Below are positions 1-12,505 of a stretch of 64,000 nucleotides of DNA, piece after piece. The DNA comes from Warburgia ugandensis (lineage: Eukaryota; Streptophyta; Magnoliopsida; Canellales; Canellaceae): assembly GCA_035236585.1 (NCBI GenBank), contig CP141132.1, positions 41,419,880-41,483,879 of the forward strand, in the 5' to 3' direction. The first letter of the stretch is position 1. Each line of letters opens with the position of its first letter. The notes beneath the pieces are model-generated. The model did not search any database. It was given only the letters and a program-made list of their open reading frames with translations, and was not told the DNA's origin. Made by a program: the position numbers and the translations under genes.

Positions 1-849
1 CAATGCTTGGACATTGTGCCAAAGATCATGCTTGGAAAGTTTAGTCATTTTGCTTGGGTGCTTCACAAAACTTGATATGATTTGAATTTTGTCCCAAAAC
101 TTCCAAGTACATGTATGTCTTGGTATTGTTTCTTGGGATTTCGTAGTGCTTAACGTTGTTGGATGTTGTGCAAAGGATCATCTAATGGCTTGAAAACTTT
201 AGACATTGTGTTTGGAGACTTTTCAGGACTCGAGGTGATTTAACATTGTGATTAGCAACTTCCAAGGCAATAAAAGTTTAAACATTACACTTTAGGAATT
301 CACAGTGATTAAAATGTTTGGACATTGTGCCAAAGAACATCCAACAGCTTGATAAGTTCAAACATTGTGTTTAGGAACTTGCCAAGACTCGAACTAATTA
401 GACTTTTTGTCTAGGGACTTTCGAGGACAAGTATTGTTTTGACATTGTCCTTTGGGAGGTTCAAGAAATTAATGTTGTTGAACATTGTGTAAAGGATCCT
501 CTAGTAGCTTGAAAAGTTTAAACATTGTGTTTAGGGACTTTTTGGGCTCAAAGTCATTTGATTTTGTTGCTAGTGATTCTAAGGGCATACAATTCTTTGA
601 CATTGTTCCTTAGGACTTACCATCGGTTAACGTGCTCAAAAATTATTCGAAGGATCATCTAACACCTTGAATAGTATAGACATTGCATTTGAGAACTTCC
701 TAAGACTCAAAATGTTATGACTTTGTGGATAGGTATTTCACAGGATAGAAATGTTTTGACATTGTGCCTTGGGACTTACCAATGCTTAAAGTGCTCTAGT
801 ATTGTGCCAAAGACCATCCAATGGCATGAAATGTTAGACATTTTGTTTG
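1..849 (+). repeat. Satellite block 1 (160-bp monomer)
   Basis: Diverged tandem monomers of about 160 bp fill this stretch. The recurring phrases are GACATTGTGCCAAAG, TTTAGGGACTT, GGACATGTAATG and variants, spaced about 40 bp apart and repeating as a set of four about every 160 bp. The left edge of the window lies inside the array, so the block starts earlier. It is interrupted at 849 inside subunit b (after GACATTTTGTTTG) by the family-D solo LTR. The small reading frames here are accidents, because a 160-bp period shifts frame at each monomer. I see no gene or promoter. Confidence 0.88.
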
Positions 850-1099
850 TGTAGTAATCCTAATTTTTTAAAGCTTATTCAATTTAAATTTTATTGACAA
901 GGAAGAAGAAAATAGAATTTTCAATTTTGGAATCCTAAGAAACAAATTTATTGTAGCCAAATCAAGTCTTAAAGCCTTAATATTTGGATTGTGGTCTAAA
1001 AAATAAATCTAAGAGCACTAATAATGCTGATCAAAGCTTAAGACGAAGAAGTTAGGAAATTTTGAAATAGAGAGGCATTTTGGTAAAAAGGCCCAAAAT

Positions 1100-1985
1100 G
1101 GAGGGTATTTTTCATAATGACTAGATCTGCGAAGCGTCTTTGCATATGGGATCTCTCCCTTCTTCACTACTGGCGATGCAAGCAATTATTGGCAACGATT
1201 GCGTGGCAAAACACCTCATTGTCACGCGCCCTATTGGAAATACCACAACAGCCAGTAACGAGAGAACTCCTTCCTCCTCTTGCACTATCCCTTACCTGCC
1301 TCATCTCCATCTTTGGTTGCCAGAGAGAGTCGTTGGGAAACCGTCTTATTGTCAAACCCATGAAGCACATCCTCTTGCATGTAAAGTGCCACTGTAAAAG
1401 CCTCCGCCACTAATTGAGATGCCACCAGCCGATGCATGGTTTGGCCATGACACACCGCTTGACTGACAACCTTTTCCACCTCATTCTTTCCCCTCCTCCT
1501 CCGGTGTTTCCCTTCCACGCATTTTCTCTCCCACGCTCCTCTCATCTGCTCTCTTCCTTTTTGCTCCCTTTCCTTTGGCCACGCCTATGACTGCAAGATG
1601 GTGGCTGCTGCTGCTGATCGTGCTGCCCAAACCCATGAATCCCTTGCATGTGTTAACCCCCCTAACCCCATCCTCCGTCTTCTCCCTTCTAGATTTTTCT
1701 CTCTCTCATTACCGTGTTCAGCTCGTCATTGGCATGTTGCTTCCCACACCAACCCAAATCCGCCTTCTCTGGCCACTCACATTGAAACCCTTTCCTTTCC
1801 TTTTTCTTGGTTCTGGTCCCAAGCGCGTGACTGAGCCAAGGGCTACCGACCACTGCCGTAACCCACTTCCCATCTCCCTTTCTTTCTGTCTCTCGCTCTC
1901 TCTCCTTTGCTCTCCTCAGGCTGGCCCAGCCCGAACGGCTTGCCAGTCCTTTTCCCCCTTCCTCGCTCTACCAACAATAGCCGAT
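1100..1985 (+). other. GC- and pyrimidine-rich block of LTR-D
   Basis: This segment is clearly richer in C and CT runs than its AT-rich surroundings, with a long CTCTCTC-type tract near 1880-1915. Open frames of 137 aa (1575-1988) and 98 aa (1117-1413) occur on the + strand. Neither shows a recognisable domain, and the pyrimidine bias alone keeps stops rare. Comparable blocks occur in the LTRs of family C (about 11840-12540, opposite strand) and family E (about 24750-25790). I read it as LTR transcript leader sequence (R/U5-like), not a gene. That role is inference. Confidence 0.5.
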
Positions 1986-2164
1986 TGAAGATCAAAACAT
2001 TTATTGTGATCTCTCAACGCAAGGGACAAATCCCATTAATTGATTTGATCATCGGCGCAGATCTGTGATGAGGAAAACTTGGATTGAAGATCAAAACATT
2101 TATTGTGATCTCTCAACGCAAGGAACAAATCCCATTAATTGATTTGATCATCGGCGCAGATCTG
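1984..2164 (+). repeat. Local tandem duplication, period 99 bp
   Basis: An 82-bp segment at 1984-2065, starting ATTGAAGATCAAAACATTTA and ending GGCGCAGATCTG, recurs at 2083-2164 with one visible difference (AAGGGAC versus AAGGAAC). The copies are separated by 17 bp. Near-identity implies a recent duplication inside an otherwise diverged LTR. Confidence 0.9.
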
Positions 2165-3764
2165 ACAGAGTCTAGAGAAGGTAGTGATGCACGATCAAGA
2201 TCAATCAACATCGCATTAGTCAGATGCATCTGGAGACTAATGGGATATGGGTTGGAGTGATTAGAGGTAAGATTTTTTGTAATCTCTAAGTTCTCAACAT
2301 AATTAAATTTGGATCAGCATAAACAATCAGATCGTGGTCCATCGGATGTTCATTAGTTAAATTAATCATTGTTTTTTGACTCAAATATCAAATTTAAGAA
2401 TATATGGACCAGATCTGAATATTAGATTAGTTTGTAATAGTCAGGTCCGTGAAAAAACCCAGATCATACCATCATCCAAGCATAGTGTGTGGTCCATCGA
2501 TCTAAGAGCATGATCAGTGGATCAATGCATTGCCCCATGACTAGTGGACCAGATCTACAATAATTCAGCTGTCTAAATGTAGATCAAAGTGTAGATTTGA
2601 TGATCTGCTACCCATCATGATGATCTAATGGATGTGAACCATCAAATCATTGTCGAATGCATAGATTAGGGACTTGAAATATTATTTTATGCTAATTAGA
2701 TCGAATTTGAATGATGACAACCATAAGATCATAGTAAGACACTTAGAAAGAGACCTTGTAATACTTTTTGCTTGATAAATAAAAATCAGACTACTGGATA
2801 GTTAAATCAACTAAGATCTAACTTATGATAATAAAAAGGTAACCCTTTGATCACCAATTAGACCATGCAAATGGTTGATCGATGGTTAAAGATTGTTATA
2901 GCAACTTCTAACTATATGGATAGGTAAGACTAGATTATTAATATATAAATTGCACCATTTATTAGGAGATCAAAGGCTTAGATCTGAGTTACTCATGCTT
3001 GAGAAACGTTTGATCAACAATCCATGGTTGGGAAGGTAGATCAATATCCTAAATGAGTGAGATTGCGAGACCTAAAATGTATTTAAGATAAAATTATAGA
3101 AATTTGATGGTTCAATGATTTGGGATGATCTGGTTTGTTAGATCATAGTTAAATTTGATTATCTAAATGTATATAAGTGTATTGAAAATGAAATTGATAT
3201 GTCTTGTATAGTAGATTAAGGCACAAATGATTGATTCATTATTGGATCATTGCAAAAGCCACGGGAAAAACTTGAGGAATTTGTGCATTTTGATATCTAT
3301 TTGCCAATTGGAATTTGACTATGCCATCAATTTTATTAAAATATGTAGATTTTCAATAATTGAACCATAATGATTATTTGATTATTATGCATTTGTTTGA
3401 AATTAGTGGCTCTCATAAAATTAATATCTTGTTTTGTTATGTTATTTTTGCTTTTAAAGTATGCAAATACTTATAAATGAGGCATGAAAGTTGATGTATC
3501 ATTTTAAATTCATAATGCATACTTTAATCTTGAAAGAAAGATGAAATTGTTCATTCTATTGCATACAGTTATGCATATTATTTATACCCGTGGGAAAGAT
3601 ATGATTTGTAAAATGCATCAATTCCATATTTTTTAGATGAGTTACAGAACTGCATGGTTTTGCATGAGATATATATTATATGATAAAATGACATTTGAAT
3701 TAAGAAAATGAGCCTGGTGGCCACTATACTAAGAAGTTGTATTAGGTTTGGCCCCCCAGCCTTT

Positions 3765-3849
3765 ACCCACCAAAGGTGGTATGTATTTGTACCCAAAGAA
3801 ACACCTATTTTTCTCAACTATTGTAGTAGAAATAACCACCAAAGGTGGT
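3765..3849 (+). repeat. Paired ACCACC/GGTGGT hairpins
   Basis: A perfect inverted repeat ACCACC-AAA-GGTGGT lies at 3835-3849. A near copy (CCCACC-AAA-GGTGGT) lies at about 3766-3780, roughly 69 bp upstream. The spacing and repeated sequence suggest a short local duplication in LTR-D. No function can be assigned. Confidence 0.5.
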
Positions 3850-4739
3850 CACTGTGCCGTTTCGAGAAGTATTTGTAGTCACTGTAGAGGCTATGGTGCA
3901 TCTTTAGATATTGGGAACACATGATTTAGTGACCTAGTCATGAGCAGCATTCTATGAGATTTCTATTTTCTGATAGTATGTATGATGAGATTATTGATGG
4001 TCTTTAAATGGCTAATCACAACCAACTAGCTTATGTGTTTGTTAGGGTGTACGTGTGCACATAATGATATTGTCTGTTTGGGATCGTTGACGTTTGTGGT
4101 TTAATCAATTACTACTTTAATATTTTGAGGATCTTATGACATTTGAATTATCAATTTAAATTATGCACATATGCAATTTTATGATAATTATACATTACAG
4201 TTTATGTGAGATTTCTGTGCAGATTTGATCATTTGAGAAATATACATTCAAATTTGTGCATGTTTTATGTTGGTTCAATCTGCAATGTTTTAGCATGAGA
4301 TTGCAATCCTGAACTAATACATGATTTCAAATTATATTACATGTCTTTGAATTGAAGAATCTATTTTTCACAATTGCATAAAAAAATGTTTGAAATATTA
4401 TTTTAGACTACATTCCTAAAATTAGTATATTAGATGTGATCTATGATTGGCTGAGATATTATAAATTATTTACAATATTTCAAGACTTTGAATAATATGA
4501 CTTGAGGCAGAGCAATTCAAGGTGGATGCAAAATCTCAAATGAAGACAATGGTGTGTCAAAATGTATAAACAATATAAGTGTAAGGCTTATTTTTTCTTT
4601 GGACATGTATATGTAATTATTACATTTGGACTTTGACCTATGACTAGCTAGATCTGAGATGCATGTATTTTTTTTTATTTAAAAAAGGTTTCCAGTTTTT
4701 TTTTTCTTGAAGGTAAATGAAACTTAGGTCATCATATTT

Positions 4740-4755
4740 TGCATTTAAAAATGCA
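4740..4755 (+). repeat. LTR 3'-terminal hairpin
   Basis: The sequence TGCATTTAAAAATGCA has arms TGCATTT/AAATGCA around AA and lies about 23 bp before the LTR-D terminus. The same 16 bases occur near the end of both family-A LTRs (16824-16839, 22836-22851). This links the two LTR families. A role in RNA 3'-end formation or packaging would be speculation. Confidence 0.6.
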
Positions 4756-4778
4756 TATGAAAAACCTAGGTCATCATA

Positions 4779-5532
4779 TTTTGAGAACTTCACAGAACTT
4801 GATGCTACTTAACTTTGTGCCCAAGTACTTTCAAGGAAATGTATTTGACATTGTGCTTTGCGACTTCCTAGCACTTCACATGCTCGGACAATGTCACAAG
4901 GATTGTCGAGGGCTAGAAAAGTTTACATTGTGTTTGGGAACTTCCCAGGATTTGAAGTGATTTGACTTTTTTCCTAGGGACTAGCAAGGACATGTAATGT
5001 TTCAACATTGTGCCTTAGGATTTCCCACCATTTAATGTGCTTGGATATGCAAAGGATTATCCAATGGCTTGAAAAATTTAGATATTGTTTTTCCAAACTT
5101 CTTAGGACTCAAAGCAATATGACTTCATGAGTAGGGATTTCCAAAGACATGTACTATTTTGCCATTATACATTGAGACTTGCCATTAGTCAAAATGCTCG
5201 CCCATTGTTCTAAGGATCATCCAAAGGATGGAAAGTTTAGTCATTGTGTTTGAAAACTTCTCTAGACTTTTTATGTTTAATGAGTTCCAAGGACATGTAA
5301 TTCTTTACCTTGTGCCTTAGTAGTTCCTTGTGCTTAAATTGCTTGAACATTGTGTAAAGGATTATCCAACGGCTTGAAAAGTGTAAACATTGTGTTTGGG
5401 GACTTATCAGAGCTTAAAGGATTACCAACCCCTTGATTGGGGACTTCTCAAGACTCGAAGTGATTTGACTTTATGCTAAGGGATTTCCAAGGACATGAAA
5501 TGCTTTAACATTGTGCCTTAGGACTCCCTAGC
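4779..5532 (+). repeat. Satellite block 2
   Basis: About 750 bp of 160-bp satellite monomers, resuming at TTTTGAGAACTTC in the same subunit (b) that block 1 left off, so blocks 1 and 2 were once continuous. The block ends at GGACTCCCTAGC in subunit d, where element C begins. No gene is seen. Confidence 0.88.
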
Positions 5533-6773
5533 TATAACACCTTGTGTTTTCAAAATACTTTTTGAAAACTATTATGAAATTTAGGATATCCCTTCTTTGA
5601 AATTCTTTATGAAAACGAAACAATGAATTTTTTTTTTTAATGAAAAGCCTTTCTAAAAATCTCGTGTCATTTCTTACAAAAATACAAGGATTTTATGGTC
5701 AAATGAATGTTTTATTTCTACCAAAAATGAGGCAAAGTTTCCTCTATTTACAAAAATATGCACATTTAATGCATTAGGGTGGAGTTTTCTCTATTTTTGC
5801 GGATTTAATGCGGTCGTGTGGAACACCTAGTAAACAACACAAATAATTTTCATTATTTTGATAACAAATACATAAAAACTTATCAGATCCTTGAACCTCT
5901 AGTCACAACCATATCACAACATATTCCACTAAATACAAATGAGTCCACAATCATGAAAGTAAATATACGTTCCCATTTTCCAATAAATCATAAAGTTGAC
6001 ATGAAGTTGTAAAGCTCACCCTTTAGATACTAAAAAATCTCAATGCTCTAAAATTTTAAACTCCACAGCTGCTTTCATGTTTGACCTCTGTTTCTAATTC
6101 ATCAAATTTAAAAGATTGTAAAAAATTACAATGTCTCAGCAAGCTTGCACTTGTGTAGGTGAAATAAGTCATTATTTTTCTCATGCAGTAAGTACATGAT
6201 TTACATAATCATCAGCATTGTGACAATCCCTGATAGGTCGAGGAAGAGGAAGAGAAGGGAGAGTGGAGAGAGGGGTTGCATGCCAACTGACCGACCATGA
6301 TAGTCTTGTCACCGTGCCCATGAAACAAAGAAGAGGGCCAGGGGACATGGGGGTTTTATCCTTTTTCTTCGGTATACTTGCATTTTTCTTCATTTTGGGT
6401 TGTTGCACAATGCAGAGGAGCTGGGTTGATCCATGGTAGCTGTTCGTTGGTGTGTTGCACCCACTCCTCACATGAGGTGTCCACTGCAGGCCTCAAACAA
6501 ACAAAATTGTGGCTGCCTTATCGATTTGGATCCTCCCTTAACTTAGTAAAAATTTGGGGATTTCTTGCCCAATCTTTGTTTCGTGCAAAATTAGTGTGGT
6601 TGGAATCGTTTTGGCATGTAGTTTTCATTTTTTATAGTTTCAAAATCAAATTTTGAGTTTTTGAGGGGTTCACTTCTTTGAAATTTACTTCCAAGAATTA
6701 AATTTTCAATTTTATTCCAATTAAAATATGTTATAATTACTTAGAAATTAACTCAAAATTTGAGGTTGTTATA
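5533..6773 (-). repeat. 3' LTR of element C, internally deleted
   Basis: Positions 5533 to about 6060 match 7932 to about 8450, and about 6185-6773 match about 12500-12986, so both LTR ends are present. The middle 3.8 kb found in the 5' copy is missing, giving 1.24 kb instead of 5.05 kb. The junction lies somewhere in 6060-6200. The small frame 5818-6012 (64 aa) has a translated twin at 8173-8394, which shows only that the nucleotide repeat is conserved. The minus-strand start is TATAACAACC, a decayed TGTAACAAGC. Confidence 0.75.
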
Positions 6774-6785
6774 TTCTTTCCTCCT
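6774..6785 (-). other. Polypurine tract of element C
   Basis: The minus strand reads AGGAGGAAAGAA directly before the 3' LTR, the position where plus-strand DNA synthesis is primed in LTR retrotransposons. It fits the orientation set by the primer binding site at 7917-7928. Confidence 0.6.
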
Positions 6786-7916
6786 ATAGAAATTTTGGCC
6801 TCAAAATTTATTCTTTGTCATTTCTTAGGTTTCTTTATACCATTCCCCAAACAGGGCTGGATTGGATATTCATCTCGTCTATTTATTTATCCTAGTTTTA
6901 TTTTATGATCTAGGCTAGAATGATTTCATGATTTAGTTTAACCAATGATTTTCGTTCTTGTTTCTCATTTTCTCTCCCTTTTTTGCATAGATTACATTAC
7001 TAATCTTTGAAAATTTTAATAGCAACTATTTCTCATGTACTTGTTAGATTCATAATTTCTTACTTTACTTCTTCCCCTTTTTCTTATGTGTTTCTCTTTT
7101 AATTATGTTTGTAAAAGCATCTTAATCTAATCGTCTGACTAGGTTTCATATTCTTTTTGTTCAAACCCTTTTTATATCTATCTTTTTTCTCATCAAAATT
7201 CCATTAAATTGTCAAGTTTTCTAGTTTAACGCAAGTTCTTTGTAAAGAGTTGGCAATTTTCAAGTTTATCCTCTTAGAAAGAACTTGATTCTAAGATTTA
7301 TATTTGGATAGTCACCCTATCATACTTATTTTATTTTATTTATTTTTATACACTTCCTCTTCATAGTGGTTATTCTCTATCCTATTTCTATTCTTCTCTA
7401 ACTATATTTTACATAATGAAGTTATACATATTTTGCTAAGTTGGTCAAAATTCACTATTTAGACTTATATTACTATTATAAATCATTTATCTCATCTACA
7501 TCAACCTTACAGTGTTTCGTGGCTACACATTTTACTATTGATCTTCCATAGCACCTAGATTATTAGTAGTAAAAGTCCACTATGTATTCAGACCAATCAT
7601 ATGACTCCAAGTTGCTAAGGAAGTTTTGATCTTATAACCATTTCCTAATCCTTTATATAATGATTCTCAACTTAGTCTTACACTATAGTTGTTGAACTCT
7701 TAGGAGATTGTCTATGAAGATGAATCTTCCATCATATATCAATGCTTTCACTTAATGATACTAACTCCTTCATTTTCATATTTTGATCATTTCTCCCAAA
7801 AATCATACACTACACAAGATTCTCTTCTTCTTACTTTCACAAGGACCACTCTCCTTATTTCTTGGAGTCTTAATAACTTTTCTTATTGTGATTACTTGTG
7901 AGTGGATTGAATCTGA

Positions 7917-7928
7917 GCTTTGATACCA
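7917..7928 (-). other. Primer binding site of element C (Met-tRNA type)
   Basis: The minus strand reads TGGTATCAAAGC, one base different from TGGTATCAGAGC, the usual plant site complementary to initiator Met-tRNA. It lies three bases beyond the 5' LTR end (GGGGCATCGCA, minus strand), the normal spacing, and so fixes the element's orientation. Confidence 0.82.
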
Positions 7929-10500
7929 AACTGCGATGCCCCAAGTTTTCAAAATACTTTTTGAAAACTATTTCAAAATTTGGGATATCCATTGTTTAAA
8001 ATTCTTTTTGAAAACAAAACAATGAACATTTTTTTCATTCAAAAGCCTTTTGAAAATCTTAAGTATCATTTCTTACATAAAAAGAAGAATTTTATGGTGA
8101 AATGAATATCTCATTTCTACCAAGAATTCGACAGAGTATCCTCTATTTTTCAAATATATATGCATTTCATGCATGCATGAGAAACACCTGATAGACAATA
8201 TAAATAATTTTCATTGTTTTGAAAATAAATACGTAAAAACTTATTACATCCGAGAACCTCCAATCACAACCATATCACAACATATTCCACTAAATACAAA
8301 TGAGTCCGCAATCATGAAAGTAAATATGCATTCGCATTTTCCAATAAATCATAAAGCTAACCTAAAATTGTATAGCTCACCCTTTAGATATTGAACCTAC
8401 ACAATCTTCTAAAATTCAAACTCCATAGATTCTTTCATGTTTGACCTATTCATCCTTTTATTATAAGTAGTTAGTCATTCAATGGTTAAATTAACTTACG
8501 AATGAGGTATATAACATTCTCATTATCATATGTAAATGTAGTTATCTAAAACCTTAGTCTTCATGAACACAATGCATTTTCATATGTAAGAATTAATCTG
8601 TACATGACAATGCAGAATTGGTCATAATGCTGAAGCAATCAAAAACCTTACTAAATTGACCATGGCAGAACCGTTAGTTTACAAAAATCAACACGTATTA
8701 TAATATGAATGGCAAACTCAGTAGTTAGATGTTAGCATCAAAGTAAGATATGGAGAAAAATAAAGTCAGTTGATAAGGTTGTTACCAAACCAATGTCTAA
8801 TAGAACTTCGATCTGGCAAAACCAAAAGTTATTTGTGGTTTTCAAAAGCATAATCATCAATTCACATGCAAAATAGTTCTCTCCGCCTCAAATCATATTG
8901 GAAACGATAATTATGAAAATCGGTCTCACAGTTGTGAGGTCAAAATCCACAAGAAAAATCTAGTAACCCAAGTCATGTGCAATATCCAAAAGAAATGGAA
9001 AAACAATCAATTCAGTAGTCTCAAATATGTAAACAACAACAATATGAGGCATAGCCCTCAGTCCATAATGCAAAAATTAGAACCCACATTATCATGGAAA
9101 ACTAATTTCTCCATATCATAGTGGGATACTGTCCTACCACCTTGGACTAGTCTAGACTCTCAAGAAATGACTAGCATGCTTAACATGTTCAAACTACACA
9201 GACACCTACTTGTAGGGCCTTTCAGTTACCCAATGGCAATTATAGCAAAATCTATATGGGCACATGAATATCCATGACCAAAAACTCACCGGACTTCATC
9301 GAGTCTACGTAGCTATAACTCAGAATGGTTTCTCATAAGAAGCTACTCCTACTACCTTTCTGTCTTCATCATAGGGCTAGTATCAATGTCATTTCAAAGG
9401 TCATTAGCTAACTAAACCTCCTGGCATAGGGTCTCTAGGACTTAAAGCGGCACATAGCGCACCTACCTCCATGTTTTACTGTGCCCTAATCATGCATGCC
9501 TCTGGTCTTATGGTACTCTTAGAGGACCTACCAAATAGCGATTTGGGACTTGGGACATCTAAGAGTGACTACCCAAAATATCAATGAAATCTATATCCAC
9601 AAGGACTTACAACTGCTCGTAGAGTGCTTGCCTAAAGCGTTGATAACCCATAACTATTGGGGCTTATAGCTGCTTACGCAACGCTTGGTTAAATGTCAAC
9701 AATTTTGCATCTATCAGGACTTACGACTACTCGTTGAGTGCTCACCCAAATCATAAATCACATTCATCTCCAAAACCATTTTATGAAGATAAAATTGTTA
9801 TTCCTATTTTTTATGAGAAACCATTCAAATGTATTCATTTTCAACCCATATTCTCAACAAACTATAAAAACATATCTTCGTGAACATTCAAACCACACAC
9901 TCTTTATTCATATATTAGATAATGCTTTTTCTTAGTTCCCAAAAGCATGCATCCAATGCAATGATTATAAAAGACAAATCTTTAAACAATATCGTAAAGA
10001 TGAAAGTTGCTAAGTGGACCATAGTTAAACTGGTGATAAAGCTTTTACTAGTAAAGACAAACTTATGAGTTTAACATACTAATTTTTAATCTATCTTGGA
10101 ACCAATCATTATATCATTATCTAGTTGATAAGTAGTAAGTATGACATTTTCTAACAAACTTACTTAGGGCTTCCTATAGTTCAACCTTATGAGCTACTCT
10201 AAAATCTTAACTTTGTTACTAACATACTTATTAGCATTCCATAGTATTTGAGAATTCCAAATGTTATAGCATGAAATATGTAAGTTCTTTATGTGTTAGT
10301 AGCGTGAGTAAAGTCTAACTATGTTCAAGGTATTGCAACGTCTACATAAGTATAGATTTTTACCTTGGTCATTAGTCTGATTACTCTTCTGTCCTAATGT
10401 TATAATTTAGATAAACCGAATATTTTAAGTTCAATTTTCCTTTGTAGCTAGTCCAAAGTAAATAATGTTTCTAAGTATTTCCAGCATCAACCAAAAGTGA

Positions 10501-10524
10501 GTGTGTGTGTGTGTGTGTGTGTGT
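10501..10524 (+). repeat. (GT)12 microsatellite
   Basis: Twelve uninterrupted GT dinucleotides lie inside the 5' LTR of element C. A perfect run in a diverged LTR suggests recent slippage, and its length is probably polymorphic. Confidence 0.95.
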
Positions 10525-12253
10525 ATGAAGTTCCAATCAAAGAGTATAACATTAATTCTTTTGTTTGGGTGAAACAATTAGGTTATCATTAACATTTTCT
10601 ATTTAGATTAAATCATTCATTTTGACTTAATAAAGTGAAATGTATCACAAAATAACCACTAAATCTATAAACCATCATTTGCATTAAGTCATTATTATAA
10701 ACATATGGCAATTATTGAACTTTTTAAAATAGTAAATCTTAATCCACCTACCTTACATCGCATTTAACTATGTTCTCGTGTGTACCTCCTTTAGCTAGAT
10801 CTATTGATAGACCAATTTGTAGGTTTCATTGTCAATCCATAAATGGATGGTCTGATCATGGATCTATCATCAATTAGTGTACTTGAAAAGTAAAGATATG
10901 TTGGTCTATGGCTCCAACCATGGAACCACTACAAATTAAAAAGAGATGCAGTGCCTGATCACACAGATCTGACACTAGATGGTCAGTCAATGGTCAAATC
11001 TTAGGAACAAGCTAGATATGTCATTGTTCTTGGGGTTTACTGATAGATCTACAGTCAGATTAGAATGAATCCTTAAATTAAGTATGGATCTAAGGGCATG
11101 TTCCCTAATATACTGTTAAATCAAGATGAAGGGTTAGATCTGATCACATATCAGATGATTTGGTGTGAAATCTACATCTAGACCTAAAGGGGAGCTCATA
11201 TTGATTGCGGTTCTATGTATTAAGTGGTAATTAATAGTTAGATAAGCTCTTGGGGGTGGATTAGTCAAAGATCTGATGTTTCAATGACCAATCTACGATT
11301 AAATCTTCATAGATGGAACATATCAACCATAGATTTGGTTTCTGGTAACTAATCAATAGTTGGATCTTGGTGACTGCATCAAATTGTTCATAGATCAGAG
11401 TGTCCATGATCGATCAATGGTTGGATTATGTGAGGGTTTATGAATCAATCACATATCTGACTTTGGAGGCAGATCAACGGTCAGATTACAATGAATTGTT
11501 GGAATAAGTTTAAATCAGCTATATAGTGGCAGATCAATAATTAGATCATGGAAAATTTTGCAAAATACTCAAATATCAATATTCAAAGATAAATAAATGA
11601 CTAGATCACGACAAATATTCAGATGGGTCATAGATAAGGAGATCTGGTGTGACCATGGGTCTAGTCACAACCAATGGTTGGATCTTCTCTGATCAATGAA
11701 CAGATACATGCAAGGATTGCAATAATTGTCTCATATATGTGAAATCCTTCTTGGATTGGATAGTAGAAGGTGTCTAAGTCTAAGGGTGTAAGATGGGGTT
11801 CACCGCATCAACATAGCTCACCAAAGTGAGTTAGGAGAATGTGACATGAGCAAGTCGCCTAGCCTTACTTCGCTAAAGGAAAGGAATAGGGTGAAGGAGA
11901 TAGTGGAAAATCAGCTAGCCTGTGTGCACCAGTATGTCAGGTCAGCAGCCCTCATGGGAACCCAACCAGGGGAAGGGAGAAGGGGAATAAGTGCGGGGCT
12001 GGCATGCCTGCTAAGCTACCCCAGCCAGTGGTGGAGGCAGAAGGGAGGTGGAATGGCAGTGGAGGCTATGCTAGCCATAGGGAGAAGTGGAAGGGGTAGT
12101 AGGACTAGTGCGGTTTGCTAGCTAGGTTGATCTTTCCTAAGAAGAATGGTGGCAGATCAAGTGAGGGAGAGGACGAGGGTGGGTGGAGAATCTGGACAAA
12201 TGCAGCCGATTGGGCTATTCTTGTCAAAGGAAGACAACAAGGAAAGTGAGAGC

Positions 12254-12269
12254 GAGAGAGAGAGAGAGA
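12254..12269 (+). repeat. (GA)8 microsatellite
   Basis: Eight GA units lie within the GC-rich block of LTR-C. On the minus (element) strand this is a CT run, like the pyrimidine tracts in LTR-D and LTR-E. Confidence 0.9.
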
Positions 12270-12505
12270 TAAAGGGAAGGGGTTTTCGGGATTGTTGGCA
12301 ACCCTTGGCTTGGTCACCTCCTAGGCCAGATCTAAGAGGAAAAGGTGGGAAGAAGAGAGAAAAGCAAGGGGGTTCTAGACGGGCAAGTGGTGGTGCCATT
12401 CGGCTCTGTATTAGTCACCAAAGGAGGAAACCAAGAGAGGGATGGGAATAGGACTAGTGTGGTCATTGGCTATGCAAGTCCCCTACAGGTCAAGGTAGAG
12501 GAAGA

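Larger units (their letters stand above)
850..4778 (+). mobile_element. Solo LTR, family D (about 3.9 kb)
   Basis: A 3.9-kb non-satellite block sits cleanly inside one satellite monomer. It starts TGTAGTAATCC and ends CCTAGGTCATCATA, which resembles the termini of the family-A LTR here (TGTAACGACCCC, TCGTCACA) but with a decayed last base pair. The flanking five bases are GTTTG (845-849) and TTTTG (4779-4783), a 4/5 target duplication. There is no primer binding site, polypurine tract or internal domain, so a solo LTR left by LTR-LTR recombination is the simplest reading. The hairpin TGCATTTAAAAATGCA at 4740-4755, 23 bp from the end, is shared with family A. It holds a GC-rich block (1100-1985), a tandem duplication (1984-2164) and a GATC-rich zone (2040-3240). 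The lineage is probably Ty3/gypsy, inferred only from the LTR ends. Confidence 0.8.
6774..7931 (-). mobile_element. Internal domain of element C, non-coding
   Basis: About 1.16 kb lies between the two LTRs, AT-rich with frequent stops in all frames. No protease, RT, RNase H, integrase or zinc-knuckle motif is visible. On the minus strand it opens with a Met-tRNA-type primer binding site (7917-7928) and closes with AGGAGGAAAGAA (6774-6785), the likely polypurine tract. An upstream phrase TTTTGAGGCCAAAATTTC (minus strand) resembles the TTTTGAGGAC motif before the polypurine tracts of families A and B. Such a short, coding-free interior means any past mobility needed enzymes from another element. 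Confidence 0.7.

Noticed and set aside
1575..1988. 137-aa + strand frame starting MATPMTARWW
   Set aside because: It lies in the pyrimidine-rich block of a solo LTR, has no domain, and bias explains the lack of stops.
5818..6012. 64-aa frame with a similar protein at 8173-8394
   Set aside because: Both are within the duplicated ends of LTR-C; similarity follows from the LTR repeat and neither has a domain.
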